64,000 nucleotides of DNA from Curtobacterium sp. PhB115 (GCF_003752025.1 NZ_RJKR01000006.1:1-64000); one strand, 5' to 3'; numbered from the stretch's first letter, positions 33,016-42,362 are shown. The notes: generated from the sequence alone by a model not told the origin. Made by a program: numbers and translations.

Positions 33016-33600
33016 TCAGGCGACGGGAACGCGGCGGCGCTTCGCGACCATCGCCACGGCGTACTGCGCACCGGCGAGGACGTGTCCCGCGGTACCGAGG
33101 TACACGAACACCAGGGCGACGACGCGCACCCACGGGGCGTTCTCGTCGACGGCGTGCACGGCCGAGAACAGCAGCACCGGCAAGCCCACGAAGAGCAGCG
33201 CGGAGCGGATCTTGCCCGTCCACGTGACGTCGAGGTCCGGGTTGCCGTGGAACAGCACACTCGAGAGCACGAGCAGCACCAGGTCGACGAACACCACGAC
33301 CGCGACGACCCACCAGGGCAGCAGCCCGGTGAGCACGAGCGACAGCACGATCGCGATGATCGCCAGCCGGTCGGCGAGCGGGTCGAGGGCCTTGCCGAGC
33401 TTCGAGGTCTGGTTGAACTTCCGCGCGATGAACCCGTCGGCCCAGTCACTCACGCCGAGGACCACGAGTGCGACGAGCGCCCAACCCGGGTGGCCAGCCA
33501 CGACGAGGCCCACGAACACCGGGATCAGCAGGAACCGGAACAGCGTGATCAGGTTCGGCCAGGTCTGCCAGTCGGGGCGCTGCCGCGCGGAGTCAGTCAT
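33016..33600 (-). CDS. CDP-alcohol phosphatidyltransferase (PgsA-like)
   Basis: 194-aa membrane enzyme. The family signature is complete: D-W-A-D-G-F-I-A-R followed by G and DPLAD (SDWADGFIARKFNQ, GKALDPLADR). Five to six hydrophobic helices follow. It transfers a phosphatidyl group from CDP-diacylglycerol to an alcohol; PgsA (glycerol-3-phosphate) is the common actinobacterial assignment, but cardiolipin synthase-type activity is not excluded. It is 18 bp downstream of the 99-aa gene. Confidence 0.85.
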   Translation of the reverse strand: MTDSARQRPDWQTWPNLITLFRFLLIPVFVGLVVAGHPGWALVALVVLGVSDWADGFIARKFNQTSKLGKALDPLADRLAIIAIVLSLVLTGLLPWWVVAVVVFVDLVLLVLSSVLFHGNPDLDVTWTGKIRSALLFVGLPVLLFSAVHAVDENAPWVRVVALVFVYLGTAGHVLAGAQYAVAMVAKRRRVPVA

Positions 33601-33618
33601 CAGAGGCCAGGCTACCCG

Positions 33619-33918
33619 CTACCAGTGGGGCGGGACGTCGCGCCGGAGCTGGTCGTCGTTCTCGCCGTCGCGGTGCCGGGCCGGTTCCGGGACTGGCGCG
33701 GGGTCGTAGCCCGGCACCGGCTGGGTGGTGACGCGTCTGCGGGGCCGCACCGGGCCTCCCGGCTGGTCGTCCGTGTCGCGTTCCGGAGACGCTGATCGGA
33801 CGGGAGGCGCGGCTGACGACGCGTCGTCCGCTCGCGTCCACGTGCCCACCAGCTGGTCCGTCTCCGGCGTCACCGGACCGGCAGGCCGCGAGGCCCGCCG
33901 GTTCGGGCGAGACGTCAT
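33619..33918 (-). CDS. Small Arg/Pro-rich protein, translationally coupled
   Basis: 99 aa, low-complexity, rich in Pro, Arg and Asp, with no recognisable domain. The ATG overlaps the stop of the helicase-like gene by four bases (ATGA). Two stretches (RRASRPAGP and DDQPGGPVRP) are encoded by arms of the dispersed GGAGGC/GCCTCC palindromes. It may be a real disordered protein or repeat-derived filler that happens to be open; I lean to real because of the exact coupling. Confidence 0.5.
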   Translation of the reverse strand: MTSRPNRRASRPAGPVTPETDQLVGTWTRADDASSAAPPVRSASPERDTDDQPGGPVRPRRRVTTQPVPGYDPAPVPEPARHRDGENDDQLRRDVPPHW

Positions 33919-36900
33919 CGTCGAGCGGGGATCGGCGGGATCGAGATCTCCTGCGTCGCGCCACGGTCGACACCGAGCACGGCGGCGACGGTGTTCGCGA
34001 CACGGTCGGGGTCGGAGAACAACTGGAACGCGTGCACGCGGACGTAGTGCCAGCCGAGTCGGCGCAGGACCTCTGGACGCAGGCGCAGGGACTCGCGCAG
34101 CGACCCCTTCACCAGTGACGCGTCGGTCTCGATCGTGACGCAGACACCACCGTGCGCGGCGACCAGGCCGAGCTTGCCGCGGTGGCCGAGCGCGACCGGG
34201 ATGCCGCGCATCTCGAGGCGCCGGGCCAGGTCGACGAGCAGCGGGTCGGAGTCGTCCGGCACGTACTCGGCGGTGGTGCGGGCCCGGACCTCGGCCAGGA
34301 TCTCGGCGAGGGCGACGGTGCCGTGGCCCATGCGCTCGGCCTCGATGTCCGACGGCTGGAAGCAGGTGACGATGACCATCGAGCGCCGCGCACGGGTCAT
34401 CGCGACCGCGAGCAGCCGCTCGCCACCGGGCTTGCCGAGCGGACCGAAGTCGCGCAGGACGCGGCCGTGCGGGGTCCTGCCGTAGCCGATGGAGAACACG
34501 ACGCGGTCGCGGCTCTGCGCCACGGACTGCTCGAGCGTCGCCACGATGAACGGCTCGGCGCGGTCGCCGATGACGAACTCGGTCAGGTCCTTGTGGCCCT
34601 GCGCAGCGGTCAGCACGGCCTGCTCGACCCGCACGGCGTGCTTCGCCGAGGCGGTGATGACCATGAGCGACTCGGACGGACGGGTGCGGGCGTGGTCGAT
34701 GACGAGCCGGACCACGCGGTCCACCTCGGCGTCGACGCTCTCGACGGCGCCGGACTCGGGGTCCGGCACGGCCTTGCCGTCGCTGACGTAGTCGAGCGCG
34801 ATCGAGCCGTGCCCGAGGAACGACCCGGCCCACGGCAGCGACTCGATCTTGCCGCCGTAGAAGCGGCGGTTCACGAGCTCGGCCAGGTCCTCGCCGCCGG
34901 CGCGGTACGACCGCGAGAGCGACAGGGTCGGCAGCAGCGTGGAGAGCTTCGCCAGTGCGGAGTCGGCGTGGAAGGCGTCGAGGGTGCCCTCGTCGACCTG
35001 CAGCGCACGGTGCTCGGGGTCGACGGCGATGCGGAACGGCGACGGCGTCTGCGTGACCGGGTCACCGAAGACGACGGTCTGGCGCGCACGACGGACGGCT
35101 CCGACGGTCTCGGCGATGGTCACGGCGCCGGCGTCGACCAGGATCACGGTGTCGAACGGCATCGTGTCGGCGATCTGCGAGACCTCGTACGGGCTCGCGA
35201 GCCACACGGGCGCGATCGACCGGGACAGGTGCGGCGCGGAGTCCTGCAGCAGACGCGAGGTGATCGCGCCCTCGCGCAGCTGGGTCTTCAGCGCCGTGGC
35301 CTCTTCCGGCCAGTCGACGAGCCCGACCTTCCAGTTCTCGGCGAGCTGCCACGCCAGGCCCTGGGAGACCCCGGCCGCGTGGGCATCGTCGACGAGCCGG
35401 AAGTCGGCCTCGACCCGGTCGAGCATGTCGGTGTTCGCGCCGAGCAGGGCACGGTCGGACTCGAGCATCGTCTCGAGCGCGGACTGCCACCAGGCGAGCT
35501 CGAGCTCGGCGGGCACCTGCAGGTCCGGCACGTGCCGGTTCGCCAGGTCGGTGATCAGGGGCTCGAGCTGCAGGTCGCGCAGCGTCTGCATGAGCTCGGT
35601 GCGCTCCTGCAGGTTGTGCAGGACGTCGGACTCGGCGGCGAGCTCGGCGATGGTGGGGACGAGCTGGTCGACCGGGGTGTTCGCGAGCTGCCGGTCGCGC
35701 TCGGTGCGGCCGAGCGGCTCGTCGAGGCGCGCGAGGTCCTCGGCGACGTTCGAGAACAGCACCTGCACGTCCGCGATGCCGGTCGGCACCTCGGGGTTCA
35801 CACCGGCGGCGACGTAGCGCTGCCAGAGGACACGCTGCTGCTGCACGCGGGTCAGGGCCTCGTGCAGGTCGGACACGTGCACACCCGGACGGACGTACTC
35901 GCGGGCGAGCTTCTTCAGGCGTCGACGGTTCGTCGACGACATCGGGGCGCCCTCGCCCCGGGGGGCGGTGGCGGCCACGAGCTCGGACACCGAGCGGTCG
36001 AAGACCACCGGCAGGAAGCGGTCGAGGGTGTCACGGATCTCGGTGAGCAGGCGCAGGTAGATGCCGAGCTCGTTGATCGTCGTGAACTGGCGCATGTGCG
36101 TCGTGGCGACGAGGTCGTGCGCACGGCGGAGCAGCGTCGGCAGGCCGTCGGTGTCGAGGTCCTTCGCGATGCGGTGGGCACGCTGGGCACCGTCGCTCGT
36201 GCCGAACTTCGCGCCGTACCAGGGCGAGTCGTCCGGGCCGTAGCGGAACTCGCCGAGGTTCGCGGCGCTGACCATCGTCTCGGCGACGCGCGAACGCCCC
36301 TCGACCATGCTCGCCACGGACTGCTTCGACAGACGAGCGGTCGTCGACGGCGGGACCGGCAGCAGCGAGAGCCGCGAGAGCTCGACCAGGCAGTCGAGCA
36401 CCGAGACGCCGAAGTCGGCGTCCTTGCGGGTGAGCGACCCGCGGTAGTCCTTCAGGACCTTGCGCAGCCGGACCAGGGCGTCGTCGACCTCGCGCAGGTT
36501 CGGACGGACGGCCTTCTCGTTCCGCGCGATGGCACGGACGACGTCACGGCGCAGGGTCGAGGGCGTCACCGCGACCCCGGGCAGCTGGACCTCGCCGAAG
36601 CGGGCCGCGATGCCCCGGAGCGTCGCGCGGCGCGGGCTCACGACGAGGACGCGCTTGTTCGCCGCCACCAGGCCGCCGAGCGCGTTCACGATCGTCTGGG
36701 TGCCGCCGGTGCCGGGCAGGGTCTTCACGACGATGGAGTTGCCGGCCGCGATCTGCGCGATCACGTTCTCCTGCTCGTCGTCCGCGTCGAGCAGCAGGGT
36801 GTCGGTCTCCGGGCTGCGCTCGTCCGACGGGGTCTGCTCGACCGGGTGGTACGACTGCTCGACCTGCCACTTCGCGCTCGGGTTGCCGGCCAGGGCGTCG

Positions 36901-37730
36901 AGCACGGGGTGCGACAGGTCGCCGGTGTCCTCGACCAGGCCGGACGCGACCTCGGCGAACGTGGAGACCACGAGCCGTGCGTGCACGGAGAAGCCGGGGA
37001 TGTGCGCGGTCAGGCCACGCAGGCGGTCGATGACGGGGTTCGGCGTGAACGAGCCGTCCTGCTGCGCGAGTGCCACGAAGGACTGCGCGTCGAGGATGAC
37101 GCCGAACTGCTCGTGCAGGGCGTCGGCGAGACCGGGGTTGAGCACGGGCTCGCCGAGCAGCCGGACCTCGAAGTCACGGCCGTGGCGGCGGATCGCCAGC
37201 GGACGCAGGAGCACCGGGCCGCGGAACTGCTCGTCGCCGTGCTTCCAGTCCGCCATGCCGATGCCGAGCTTCACGGCGTCGATGCCGCGCACGGTGGCGA
37301 GCTCGGTGCCCTTCGCCTCGACGTGCCCGGCGGCGACGCGGGCGGCACGCAGGGCGACCTCGTCGCGGATCAGGCTCGACAGCAACGTGGTCTTGCCGGT
37401 GATGAACTGGGCGAGGCCACCGGGGTGCGTCGTCGAGAGTTCGATGCGCGCACGCGGGTGGTCGCTGAAGTGGGTGAGCGGGCTGGTGCCGCCGACGCCG
37501 GTGAGCTGGCCGCGCCAGCCGTCCCACGTCGGTTCCGCCGCGTTGCCCGCCTGCAGCCGGGGATCGCCGAGGCTGATGGCCTGCGGGCTCGTCAGCTGCA
37601 GCTCCGGGCGGAGCGTGCGGTCCGGCTCGTCGTCGATCCGGTCCTGGTCCACGTCCTGTTGCTCGTCTCGATCGTCTCGCTCGTCGTCGGGGCGCTCGTG
37701 GGCACCCTCGACGGGGACGTCGTCGTTCAC
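33915..37730 (-). CDS. Large SF1-helicase-like protein with degenerate ATPase motifs and C-terminal nuclease-like fold
   Basis: 1271 aa. An acidic N-terminus precedes a region typical of UPF1/DNA2-like SF1 helicases. Motif I reads VVKTLPGTGGTQT, with Gly where the Walker A Lys belongs; motif II reads FDTVILVDAGAV, lacking the Glu of DEA; motif III (FGDPVTQTPSP) and motif VI (VAMTRARRSMVIVT) are recognisable. The last ~110 residues (CVTIETDASLVKG to LGWHYVRVHAF) resemble the MTES_1575 restriction-endonuclease-like domain. Start chosen: GTG at 37730, five bases after GAGG; GTG at 37751 is the alternative. It could be a regulatory or structural paralogue that no longer hydrolyses ATP. Confidence 0.8.
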   Translation of the reverse strand: MNDDVPVEGAHERPDDERDDRDEQQDVDQDRIDDEPDRTLRPELQLTSPQAISLGDPRLQAGNAAEPTWDGWRGQLTGVGGTSPLTHFSDHPRARIELSTTHPGGLAQFITGKTTLLSSLIRDEVALRAARVAAGHVEAKGTELATVRGIDAVKLGIGMADWKHGDEQFRGPVLLRPLAIRRHGRDFEVRLLGEPVLNPGLADALHEQFGVILDAQSFVALAQQDGSFTPNPVIDRLRGLTAHIPGFSVHARLVVSTFAEVASGLVEDTGDLSHPVLDALAGNPSAKWQVEQSYHPVEQTPSDERSPETDTLLLDADDEQENVIAQIAAGNSIVVKTLPGTGGTQTIVNALGGLVAANKRVLVVSPRRATLRGIAARFGEVQLPGVAVTPSTLRRDVVRAIARNEKAVRPNLREVDDALVRLRKVLKDYRGSLTRKDADFGVSVLDCLVELSRLSLLPVPPSTTARLSKQSVASMVEGRSRVAETMVSAANLGEFRYGPDDSPWYGAKFGTSDGAQRAHRIAKDLDTDGLPTLLRRAHDLVATTHMRQFTTINELGIYLRLLTEIRDTLDRFLPVVFDRSVSELVAATAPRGEGAPMSSTNRRRLKKLAREYVRPGVHVSDLHEALTRVQQQRVLWQRYVAAGVNPEVPTGIADVQVLFSNVAEDLARLDEPLGRTERDRQLANTPVDQLVPTIAELAAESDVLHNLQERTELMQTLRDLQLEPLITDLANRHVPDLQVPAELELAWWQSALETMLESDRALLGANTDMLDRVEADFRLVDDAHAAGVSQGLAWQLAENWKVGLVDWPEEATALKTQLREGAITSRLLQDSAPHLSRSIAPVWLASPYEVSQIADTMPFDTVILVDAGAVTIAETVGAVRRARQTVVFGDPVTQTPSPFRIAVDPEHRALQVDEGTLDAFHADSALAKLSTLLPTLSLSRSYRAGGEDLAELVNRRFYGGKIESLPWAGSFLGHGSIALDYVSDGKAVPDPESGAVESVDAEVDRVVRLVIDHARTRPSESLMVITASAKHAVRVEQAVLTAAQGHKDLTEFVIGDRAEPFIVATLEQSVAQSRDRVVFSIGYGRTPHGRVLRDFGPLGKPGGERLLAVAMTRARRSMVIVTCFQPSDIEAERMGHGTVALAEILAEVRARTTAEYVPDDSDPLLVDLARRLEMRGIPVALGHRGKLGLVAAHGGVCVTIETDASLVKGSLRESLRLRPEVLRRLGWHYVRVHAFQLFSDPDRVANTVAAVLGVDRGATQEISIPPIPARR

Positions 37731-37923
37731 GTCGTCCTCACCGTCGGTCACCCTGTCCGCTCGCCACACATCCGACACTGTAGGCGGGAACGGGCGACCA
37801 CTCTGGCAATGAACCGAGGTTTCGGGGTTTCCGGCCGCCGGCGAGCACCCGCGCCGGGCCCTCCGGGCGTTCCGTGCGCGTCCAGCGGCGGTCCCCCGGC
37901 GGTCGATGTGGTACCAACGGGGC

Positions 37924-38796
37924 ATGGCCATCGACGACCGCACCGCTCCGTCCACCCCCACGCCCAACCGGCGTCGATCGGTCCCCGCCGAGATCTCGCG
38001 CTCGTGGCTGCTGGTCTCCGGCACCGCGACGGACCGGTTCGAGAAGTCGCAGCGGTCCCGGGCCGACCAGATCATCCTGGACATCGAGGACGCCGTCGAC
38101 CCCGCCGCCAAGCCCTCCGCGCGGCAGGGCGTCGCCGCGTGGCTCGCCGGTGGGGGCGAGGCCTGGGTCCGCATCAACGACGTCACGACCGACTTCTGGG
38201 CCGACGACGTCGAGGAGCTGCGCGGGCTGCCCGGGCTGCAGGGCGTGATGCTCGCCAAGACCGAGTCGCCCGCGCAGGTCACTGACACGTGGCACCGGCT
38301 CGGTGGCCAGACCCCGGTGATCGCCCTGGTCGAGTCGGCGCTCGGCATCGAGGAGTCGGTGTCGATCGCCAAGGCGCAGGGCGCGTTCCGCCTGGCCTTC
38401 GGCTCCGGCGACTACCGACGCGACACCGGGACGAGCGCCGACACGCTCGCGATGGCGTACCCGCGGTCGAAGCTCGTCGTGGCCTCCCGCGTCGGTGACC
38501 TGCCCGGCCCGATCGACGGCCCGACGGTGGGGTCGTCGCACCCGATCCTCCGCGAGCAGTCGCAGGTCGCGGTGTCGCTCGGCCTCACCGGGAAGCTCTG
38601 CCTCGACACCGAGCAGCTCCCCGTCATCAACGAGGTCATCTCGCCCACGCCGACCGACGTCGCCTGGGCGCAGGACTTCCTCGACGACTTCGAGGCGCGC
38701 GGCAAGGTCATCCGCGACGGTTCCGACCTGCCCCGCCTCGGTCGCGCCCAGAAGATCCAGCGGCTCGCACAGGCGTTCGGGGTCGAGGCGCGGTAG
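37924..38796 (+). CDS. HpcH/HpaI aldolase / citrate lyase beta-like protein
   Basis: 290-aa TIM-barrel protein of the CitE family. RSWLLVSGTATDRFEKSQRSRAD, LDIEDAVDP (metal-binding Glu/Asp), LVESALGIEESV and GSGDYRRD are the family motifs. Stand-alone CitE-like enzymes act as malyl-, citramalyl- or related CoA lyases or thioesterases; no citDF is present, so it is not citrate lyase. Its upstream region is only 190 bp and shared with the divergent helicase-like gene. Confidence 0.82.
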   Translation: MAIDDRTAPSTPTPNRRRSVPAEISRSWLLVSGTATDRFEKSQRSRADQIILDIEDAVDPAAKPSARQGVAAWLAGGGEAWVRINDVTTDFWADDVEELRGLPGLQGVMLAKTESPAQVTDTWHRLGGQTPVIALVESALGIEESVSIAKAQGAFRLAFGSGDYRRDTGTSADTLAMAYPRSKLVVASRVGDLPGPIDGPTVGSSHPILREQSQVAVSLGLTGKLCLDTEQLPVINEVISPTPTDVAWAQDFLDDFEARGKVIRDGSDLPRLGRAQKIQRLAQAFGVEAR

Positions 38797-38806
38797 GACT
38801 GCACCC

Positions 38807-39277
38807 ATGACATGGTCCGACATCCCCGGCCCTCCGCCGCAGTCCTCCCCCGGTCCCACCGACGCACAGCGTTCGGCCTGGGAACGCGGTGGCACCACGC
38901 TGTTCCCGCCGGCGAAGCTCGCCGACCGGATCTCGACGGTGCTGCTCCTGGCCTTCGGTGCCGTGATGACCATCGTCACGACGATCGTCGGCATCATCGC
39001 GGTCATCTCGGCCACGGCGTCGTGCGACGCGTCGGCCGGCTGCACCCCCGGTGGTTACTTCACCGGCGCGGGGATCGCGGTCGGTGGCGCGTTCGTGATC
39101 GGCGTGGCCACGATCGTCCTCGCGATCGGTGCCTGGATCCGGCGCCGGACCTCGTGGTGGATCGCGGCGCTCGGCTTCGTGCTCGCGATCGCCTGCATCA
39201 CCTGGGGCGGGGTCGTGTTCGCGAACGCGGTGGACGACGGGTCGACGGCGTCGTCCTCGGTGTCCGCGAGCGCCTGA
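38807..39277 (+). CDS. Small membrane protein, three to four helices
   Basis: 156 aa. A soluble Pro-rich N-terminus is followed by hydrophobic helices (TVLLLAFGAVMTIVTTIVGIIAVI, GIAVGGAFVIGVATIVLAIGAW and WWIAALGFVLAIACITWGGVV) and a short Ser-rich tail. A Cys pair in the first loop (SCDASAGCTP) may form a disulphide. Family not recognised. The ATG is 10 bp after the CitE-like stop, with TAGGAC seven bases upstream. Confidence 0.65.
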   Translation: MTWSDIPGPPPQSSPGPTDAQRSAWERGGTTLFPPAKLADRISTVLLLAFGAVMTIVTTIVGIIAVISATASCDASAGCTPGGYFTGAGIAVGGAFVIGVATIVLAIGAWIRRRTSWWIAALGFVLAIACITWGGVVFANAVDDGSTASSSVSASA

Positions 39278-39349
39278 CCGCGCGTCCGCACCACCTTCGC
39301 GACAGAACACGAGGTGATCGACTCGTGGGGTGTCGGAGAACGCGTGCGC

Positions 39350-39402
39350 GTTCCGGGCCGGGAGGCGCGGTGCGGGCCCGCGCCGCGCCTCCCGTCCGGA
39401 AC
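39350..39402. repeat. Palindrome (GGAGGCGCGG family), copy 3
   Basis: GTTCCGGGCCGGGAGGCGCGG (39350-39370) faces CCGCGCCTCCCGTCCGGAAC (39383-39402) across a 12-bp loop, with one single-base gap. It lies between two plus-strand genes and ends five bases before the -10 box (TAGCGT, 39407) of the next gene. Confidence 0.85.
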
Positions 39403-39419
39403 GGGGTAGCGTCCGGGGC

Positions 39420-40700
39420 ATGGTGACGGTCTCGCGGACGAGCGTCGCGGTGGTCGGCGGCGGCCCCGCCGGGGTCGTCCTCGGTCTGCTGCTGGCCCGT
39501 GCTGGCATCGCCGTGCGGGTCATCGAGAAGCACGACGACTTCAACCGGGACTTCCGCGGCGACACGGTGCACGCCTCCACGATCCGGCTGCTCGACGAAC
39601 TCGGCCTCGGTGACCGGTTCCGGGCGTTGCCGCAGTCGCGGCTCGACGACTTCTCGCTGCCGATGCCGGACGGCTCCCGGGCGCTGCTCGGGGACTTCTC
39701 GCGCCTCCGGCCGCCGTACGACCACGTGGCGATGGTGCCGCAGTGGGACCTGCTCGACATGCTCGTCACCGCCGCCCGCGACGAGCCGTCGTTCTCGATC
39801 ACGATGGGCCTCGCTTCGACCGGGACGATCACGGAGAACGGCGTCGTCACCGGCGTGCACCTCCGGCCGTACGGCAACGGCAACGGCGTCGGCGACGGCG
39901 ACGACGCCGACGCCGACGCGGTCGAGGAGCTCCGCGCCGACGTCGTCATCGCCTGCGACGGCCGCGACTCGGTGCTGCGGAGCGCCGCCGGACTCCGCCC
40001 GCGCGCGTTCCCGGTGCCGTTCGACACCTGGTGGTTCCGGCTCCCGCGCCAACCCGGCGACGCCGAGACCGCACTCGTCCCGGCGTTCTCCGGCACCGAC
40101 GTCCTGCTGAGCTTCCCGAGACCCGACTACCACCAGGTCGCGTACTTCGCACCGAAGGGCTCCGACGCGGCGCTCCGGGCAGCGGGGATCGAGTCGTTCC
40201 GCGACCGCGTCGCCCGGCTCCGTCCTGACTTCGCGGACCGGGTCGGCGCGATCGGCTCGATGGACGACGTGCACGTGCTGGACGTGCGGATGGACCGGCT
40301 CGGCCGCTGGTGGCGCCCCGGACTGCTCTGCATCGGGGACGCCGCACACGCCATGTCACCGGCGGGTGGCGTCGGGATCAACCTCGCCGTGCAGGACGCC
40401 GTCGCGACGGCATCGATCCTGGTGCCCGCGTTGCGGCGGGGCCTCCGCGGCGCCGGACTCGACGGGGCGCTCGCCGCGGTGCAACGCCGCCGCGCGGTCC
40501 CGGCGGTGCTGGTGCAGAGCGCGCAGACCGTGCTGCACCGGGTGGTGTTCGAGCGGGCCTTCGCGGGTGCCCTGCAGTCGGGGCCGCCGAAGCTGCCGGT
40601 GCTGCTCGCGCGGTGGGTCCCGCCGGTGCGGGGCGTCTACGCCCGAGGCATCGCGTTCGGGCCGCTGCCCGAGCACGCGCCGGCGTGGGCACGGCGGTGA
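39420..40700 (+). CDS. FAD-dependent monooxygenase / oxidoreductase
   Basis: 426-aa flavoprotein hydroxylase of the PHBH fold. The N-terminal dinucleotide motif VAVVGGGPAGVVLGLLLARAG, the middle DVVIACDGRDSVLRSAAG (DG motif binding both FAD and NADPH) and the C-terminal CIGDAAHAMSPAGGVGINLA (GD motif) are all intact. It probably hydroxylates an aromatic or polyketide-like small molecule; no neighbour indicates which. The ATG follows TAGCGT by seven bases, so the mRNA is leaderless. Confidence 0.88.
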   Translation: MVTVSRTSVAVVGGGPAGVVLGLLLARAGIAVRVIEKHDDFNRDFRGDTVHASTIRLLDELGLGDRFRALPQSRLDDFSLPMPDGSRALLGDFSRLRPPYDHVAMVPQWDLLDMLVTAARDEPSFSITMGLASTGTITENGVVTGVHLRPYGNGNGVGDGDDADADAVEELRADVVIACDGRDSVLRSAAGLRPRAFPVPFDTWWFRLPRQPGDAETALVPAFSGTDVLLSFPRPDYHQVAYFAPKGSDAALRAAGIESFRDRVARLRPDFADRVGAIGSMDDVHVLDVRMDRLGRWWRPGLLCIGDAAHAMSPAGGVGINLAVQDAVATASILVPALRRGLRGAGLDGALAAVQRRRAVPAVLVQSAQTVLHRVVFERAFAGALQSGPPKLPVLLARWVPPVRGVYARGIAFGPLPEHAPAWARR

Positions 40701-40763
40701 GCGGCGCGGACGGACGGTGCGCGGCGGACGCGGCGGGCGTGCCGTGGACTGGACCGGGCTGCG

Positions 40764-40806
40764 GCCGGGAGGCGCGGGGCGGGGCCGCCACGGGCCTCCA
40801 GGCCGG
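40764..40806. repeat. Imperfect palindrome (GGAGGCGCGG family), copy 4
   Basis: CCGGGAGGCGCGGGGC faces GGGCCTCCAGGCCGG with several mismatches. It sits in the 174-bp gap between two plus-strand genes and looks like a decayed copy. Confidence 0.65.
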
Positions 40807-40874
40807 CGGTGGTCGCCACCCACTGCGCGACGCACCCTGGGCGTGAGCGTGCACCCCCGGCGCATGCTGGGCCC

Positions 40875-41753
40875 ATGAAGCAACGAGTCATCGGAGACGT
40901 GTCGGTCAGTGCCATCGGACTGGGCGGCATGCCCATGTCGATCGAGGGCCGACCCGACGAACGACAGTCCATCGCGACCATCCACGCCGCGCTCGAGAAC
41001 GGCGTCACGTTCATCGACACCGCCGACGCGTACCACCTGGGCGGCCACGACGAGGTGGGGCACAACGAGGAGCTCATCGCGCGGGCCGTCCGCGAGTTCC
41101 ACGGCGACACCGACGACGTCCTCATCGCGACGAAGGGCGGGCACCTCCGACCGGAGACCGGCGCCTGGGCGCAGAACGGGCACCCGGAGTACCTGAAGGA
41201 GGCGGCGAAGGCATCGGCGAAGCGCCTCGGGACCGACGTGATCGGGCTCTACCAGTTCCACCGGCCGGACCCCGCGGTGCCGTACGCCGAGTCGATCGGT
41301 GCGCTCGCCGAACTCCTCGACGAGGGCGTCATCCGGATGGCGGGCATCTCGAACGCCGACCCGGACCAGATCCGCACCGCCAACGAGGTGCTCGACGGGC
41401 GACTGGCTTCGGTGCAGAACCAGTTCTCCCCGAAGTTCCGCTCGAGCGAGCCGGAACTCGAGCTGTGCGACGAGCTCGGCATCGCGTTCCTGCCGTGGAG
41501 CCCGCTCGGCGGCATCGCGAACGCGGCGGACCTCGGCACCGCGTTCGAGGACTTCGCGTACATCGCCCGGGACCGCGGCGTCACCCCGCAGGTGATCGCG
41601 TTGGCGTGGGAGCTCCAGAAGAGCGACGTGGTGGTGCCGATCCCCGGGGCCTCACGGCCGCAGTCGATCCTGAACTCGGTGACGGCGCCGACCGTGAAGC
41701 TGCGACCGGAGGACGTCGCCCGGCTCGACGCGTCGCAGCCGGCGGCCGTCTGA
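40875..41753 (+). CDS. Aldo/keto reductase
   Basis: 292-aa NADPH-dependent TIM-barrel oxidoreductase. The catalytic tetrad is visible: Asp and Tyr in FIDTADAYHLGG, Lys in VLIATKGGHL and His in LYQFHRPDP. The C-terminal IPGASRPQSILNSV binds NADPH phosphate. Substrate unknown. The ATG follows CATGCT by six bases, indicating a leaderless transcript. Confidence 0.9.
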   Translation: MKQRVIGDVSVSAIGLGGMPMSIEGRPDERQSIATIHAALENGVTFIDTADAYHLGGHDEVGHNEELIARAVREFHGDTDDVLIATKGGHLRPETGAWAQNGHPEYLKEAAKASAKRLGTDVIGLYQFHRPDPAVPYAESIGALAELLDEGVIRMAGISNADPDQIRTANEVLDGRLASVQNQFSPKFRSSEPELELCDELGIAFLPWSPLGGIANAADLGTAFEDFAYIARDRGVTPQVIALAWELQKSDVVVPIPGASRPQSILNSVTAPTVKLRPEDVARLDASQPAAV

Positions 41754-41843
41754 ATCCAGGCGCGTGCGCGCGGTTCGTGCCCGCGCGCTTCGCGCGTGAG
41801 CGCGCGGCCCGGGCGCGCTGACGCCCGAGCCGCGTGCAGTGCG

Positions 41844-42251
41844 TCAGGAGTTGCAGGCGTCCTGGAAGGCCTTGCCGGCCTTCTGCACCTTGGTGCTCGA
41901 CGTCGTGAGCGCTGAGGTGTCAGCGGACTGGGGGTCCTTCGCGACGGTCTCGATCTCGTCGACGAGGTCGCCGTAGGCAGACTGGAACGCGTCGCCCTTC
42001 TGCTTGAGGTCGTCGTCGGACAGCTCGTCGACCCCGTCCCCGATCGTCTTGTTCAGCTCCTTGAGCTTCGTGACGGCGGCGTCCGGGTCGGACTGCAGGT
42101 TCGCGGCCTCGTCCTGGAAACCCTCGGCGGCGCTCGTGACGGTCTTCTCGAACGTCTTGCACTGCTCGGCCTTCGACGGGCCGGACGAGCACCCGGCGAG
42201 CAGCACGAGTGCGAGGCCGGCGGTGGCCAGCGCGATGGTCTTCTTGGGCAT
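41844..42251 (-). CDS. Small secreted lipoprotein, helical
   Basis: 135 aa. The signal peptide ends with a lipobox LLAGC (TAGLALVLLAGCSSGP). The mature part is helical and charged (KAEQCKTFEKTVTSAAEGFQ) with two further Cys (QCK near the start and DACNS at the end) that could pair. Unknown function. The ATG at 42251 is preceded by GAGGGGG; a longer frame to 42278 is unlikely. Confidence 0.75.
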   Translation of the reverse strand: MPKKTIALATAGLALVLLAGCSSGPSKAEQCKTFEKTVTSAAEGFQDEAANLQSDPDAAVTKLKELNKTIGDGVDELSDDDLKQKGDAFQSAYGDLVDEIETVAKDPQSADTSALTTSSTKVQKAGKAFQDACNS

Positions 42252-42362
42252 GGTGGTTCCCCCTCGATCAGTCCGCACTCCCCCGGATGAGGCGCAGATC
42301 CGTCATCGAGGCTACATGGGGCGCTCACAGGATGACCGGCCGTCCGGCGTACCGTCGAGGGC

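Noticed and set aside
34152..38285. 1377-aa open frame on the plus strand opposite the helicase-like gene
   Set aside because: Antisense shadow in GC-rich DNA: Arg/Gly/Val-rich low-complexity translation, no domain, and the opposite strand has recognisable motifs throughout.
37798..38372. Extension of the helicase-like frame upstream to 38372
   Set aside because: It is antisense to the CitE-like gene and crosses its promoter region; GAGG precedes the GTG at 37730.
37738..39045. 435-aa minus-strand frame opposite the CitE-like gene
   Set aside because: Arg/Gly/Asp-rich filler without motifs; the plus strand has the CitE signature residues.
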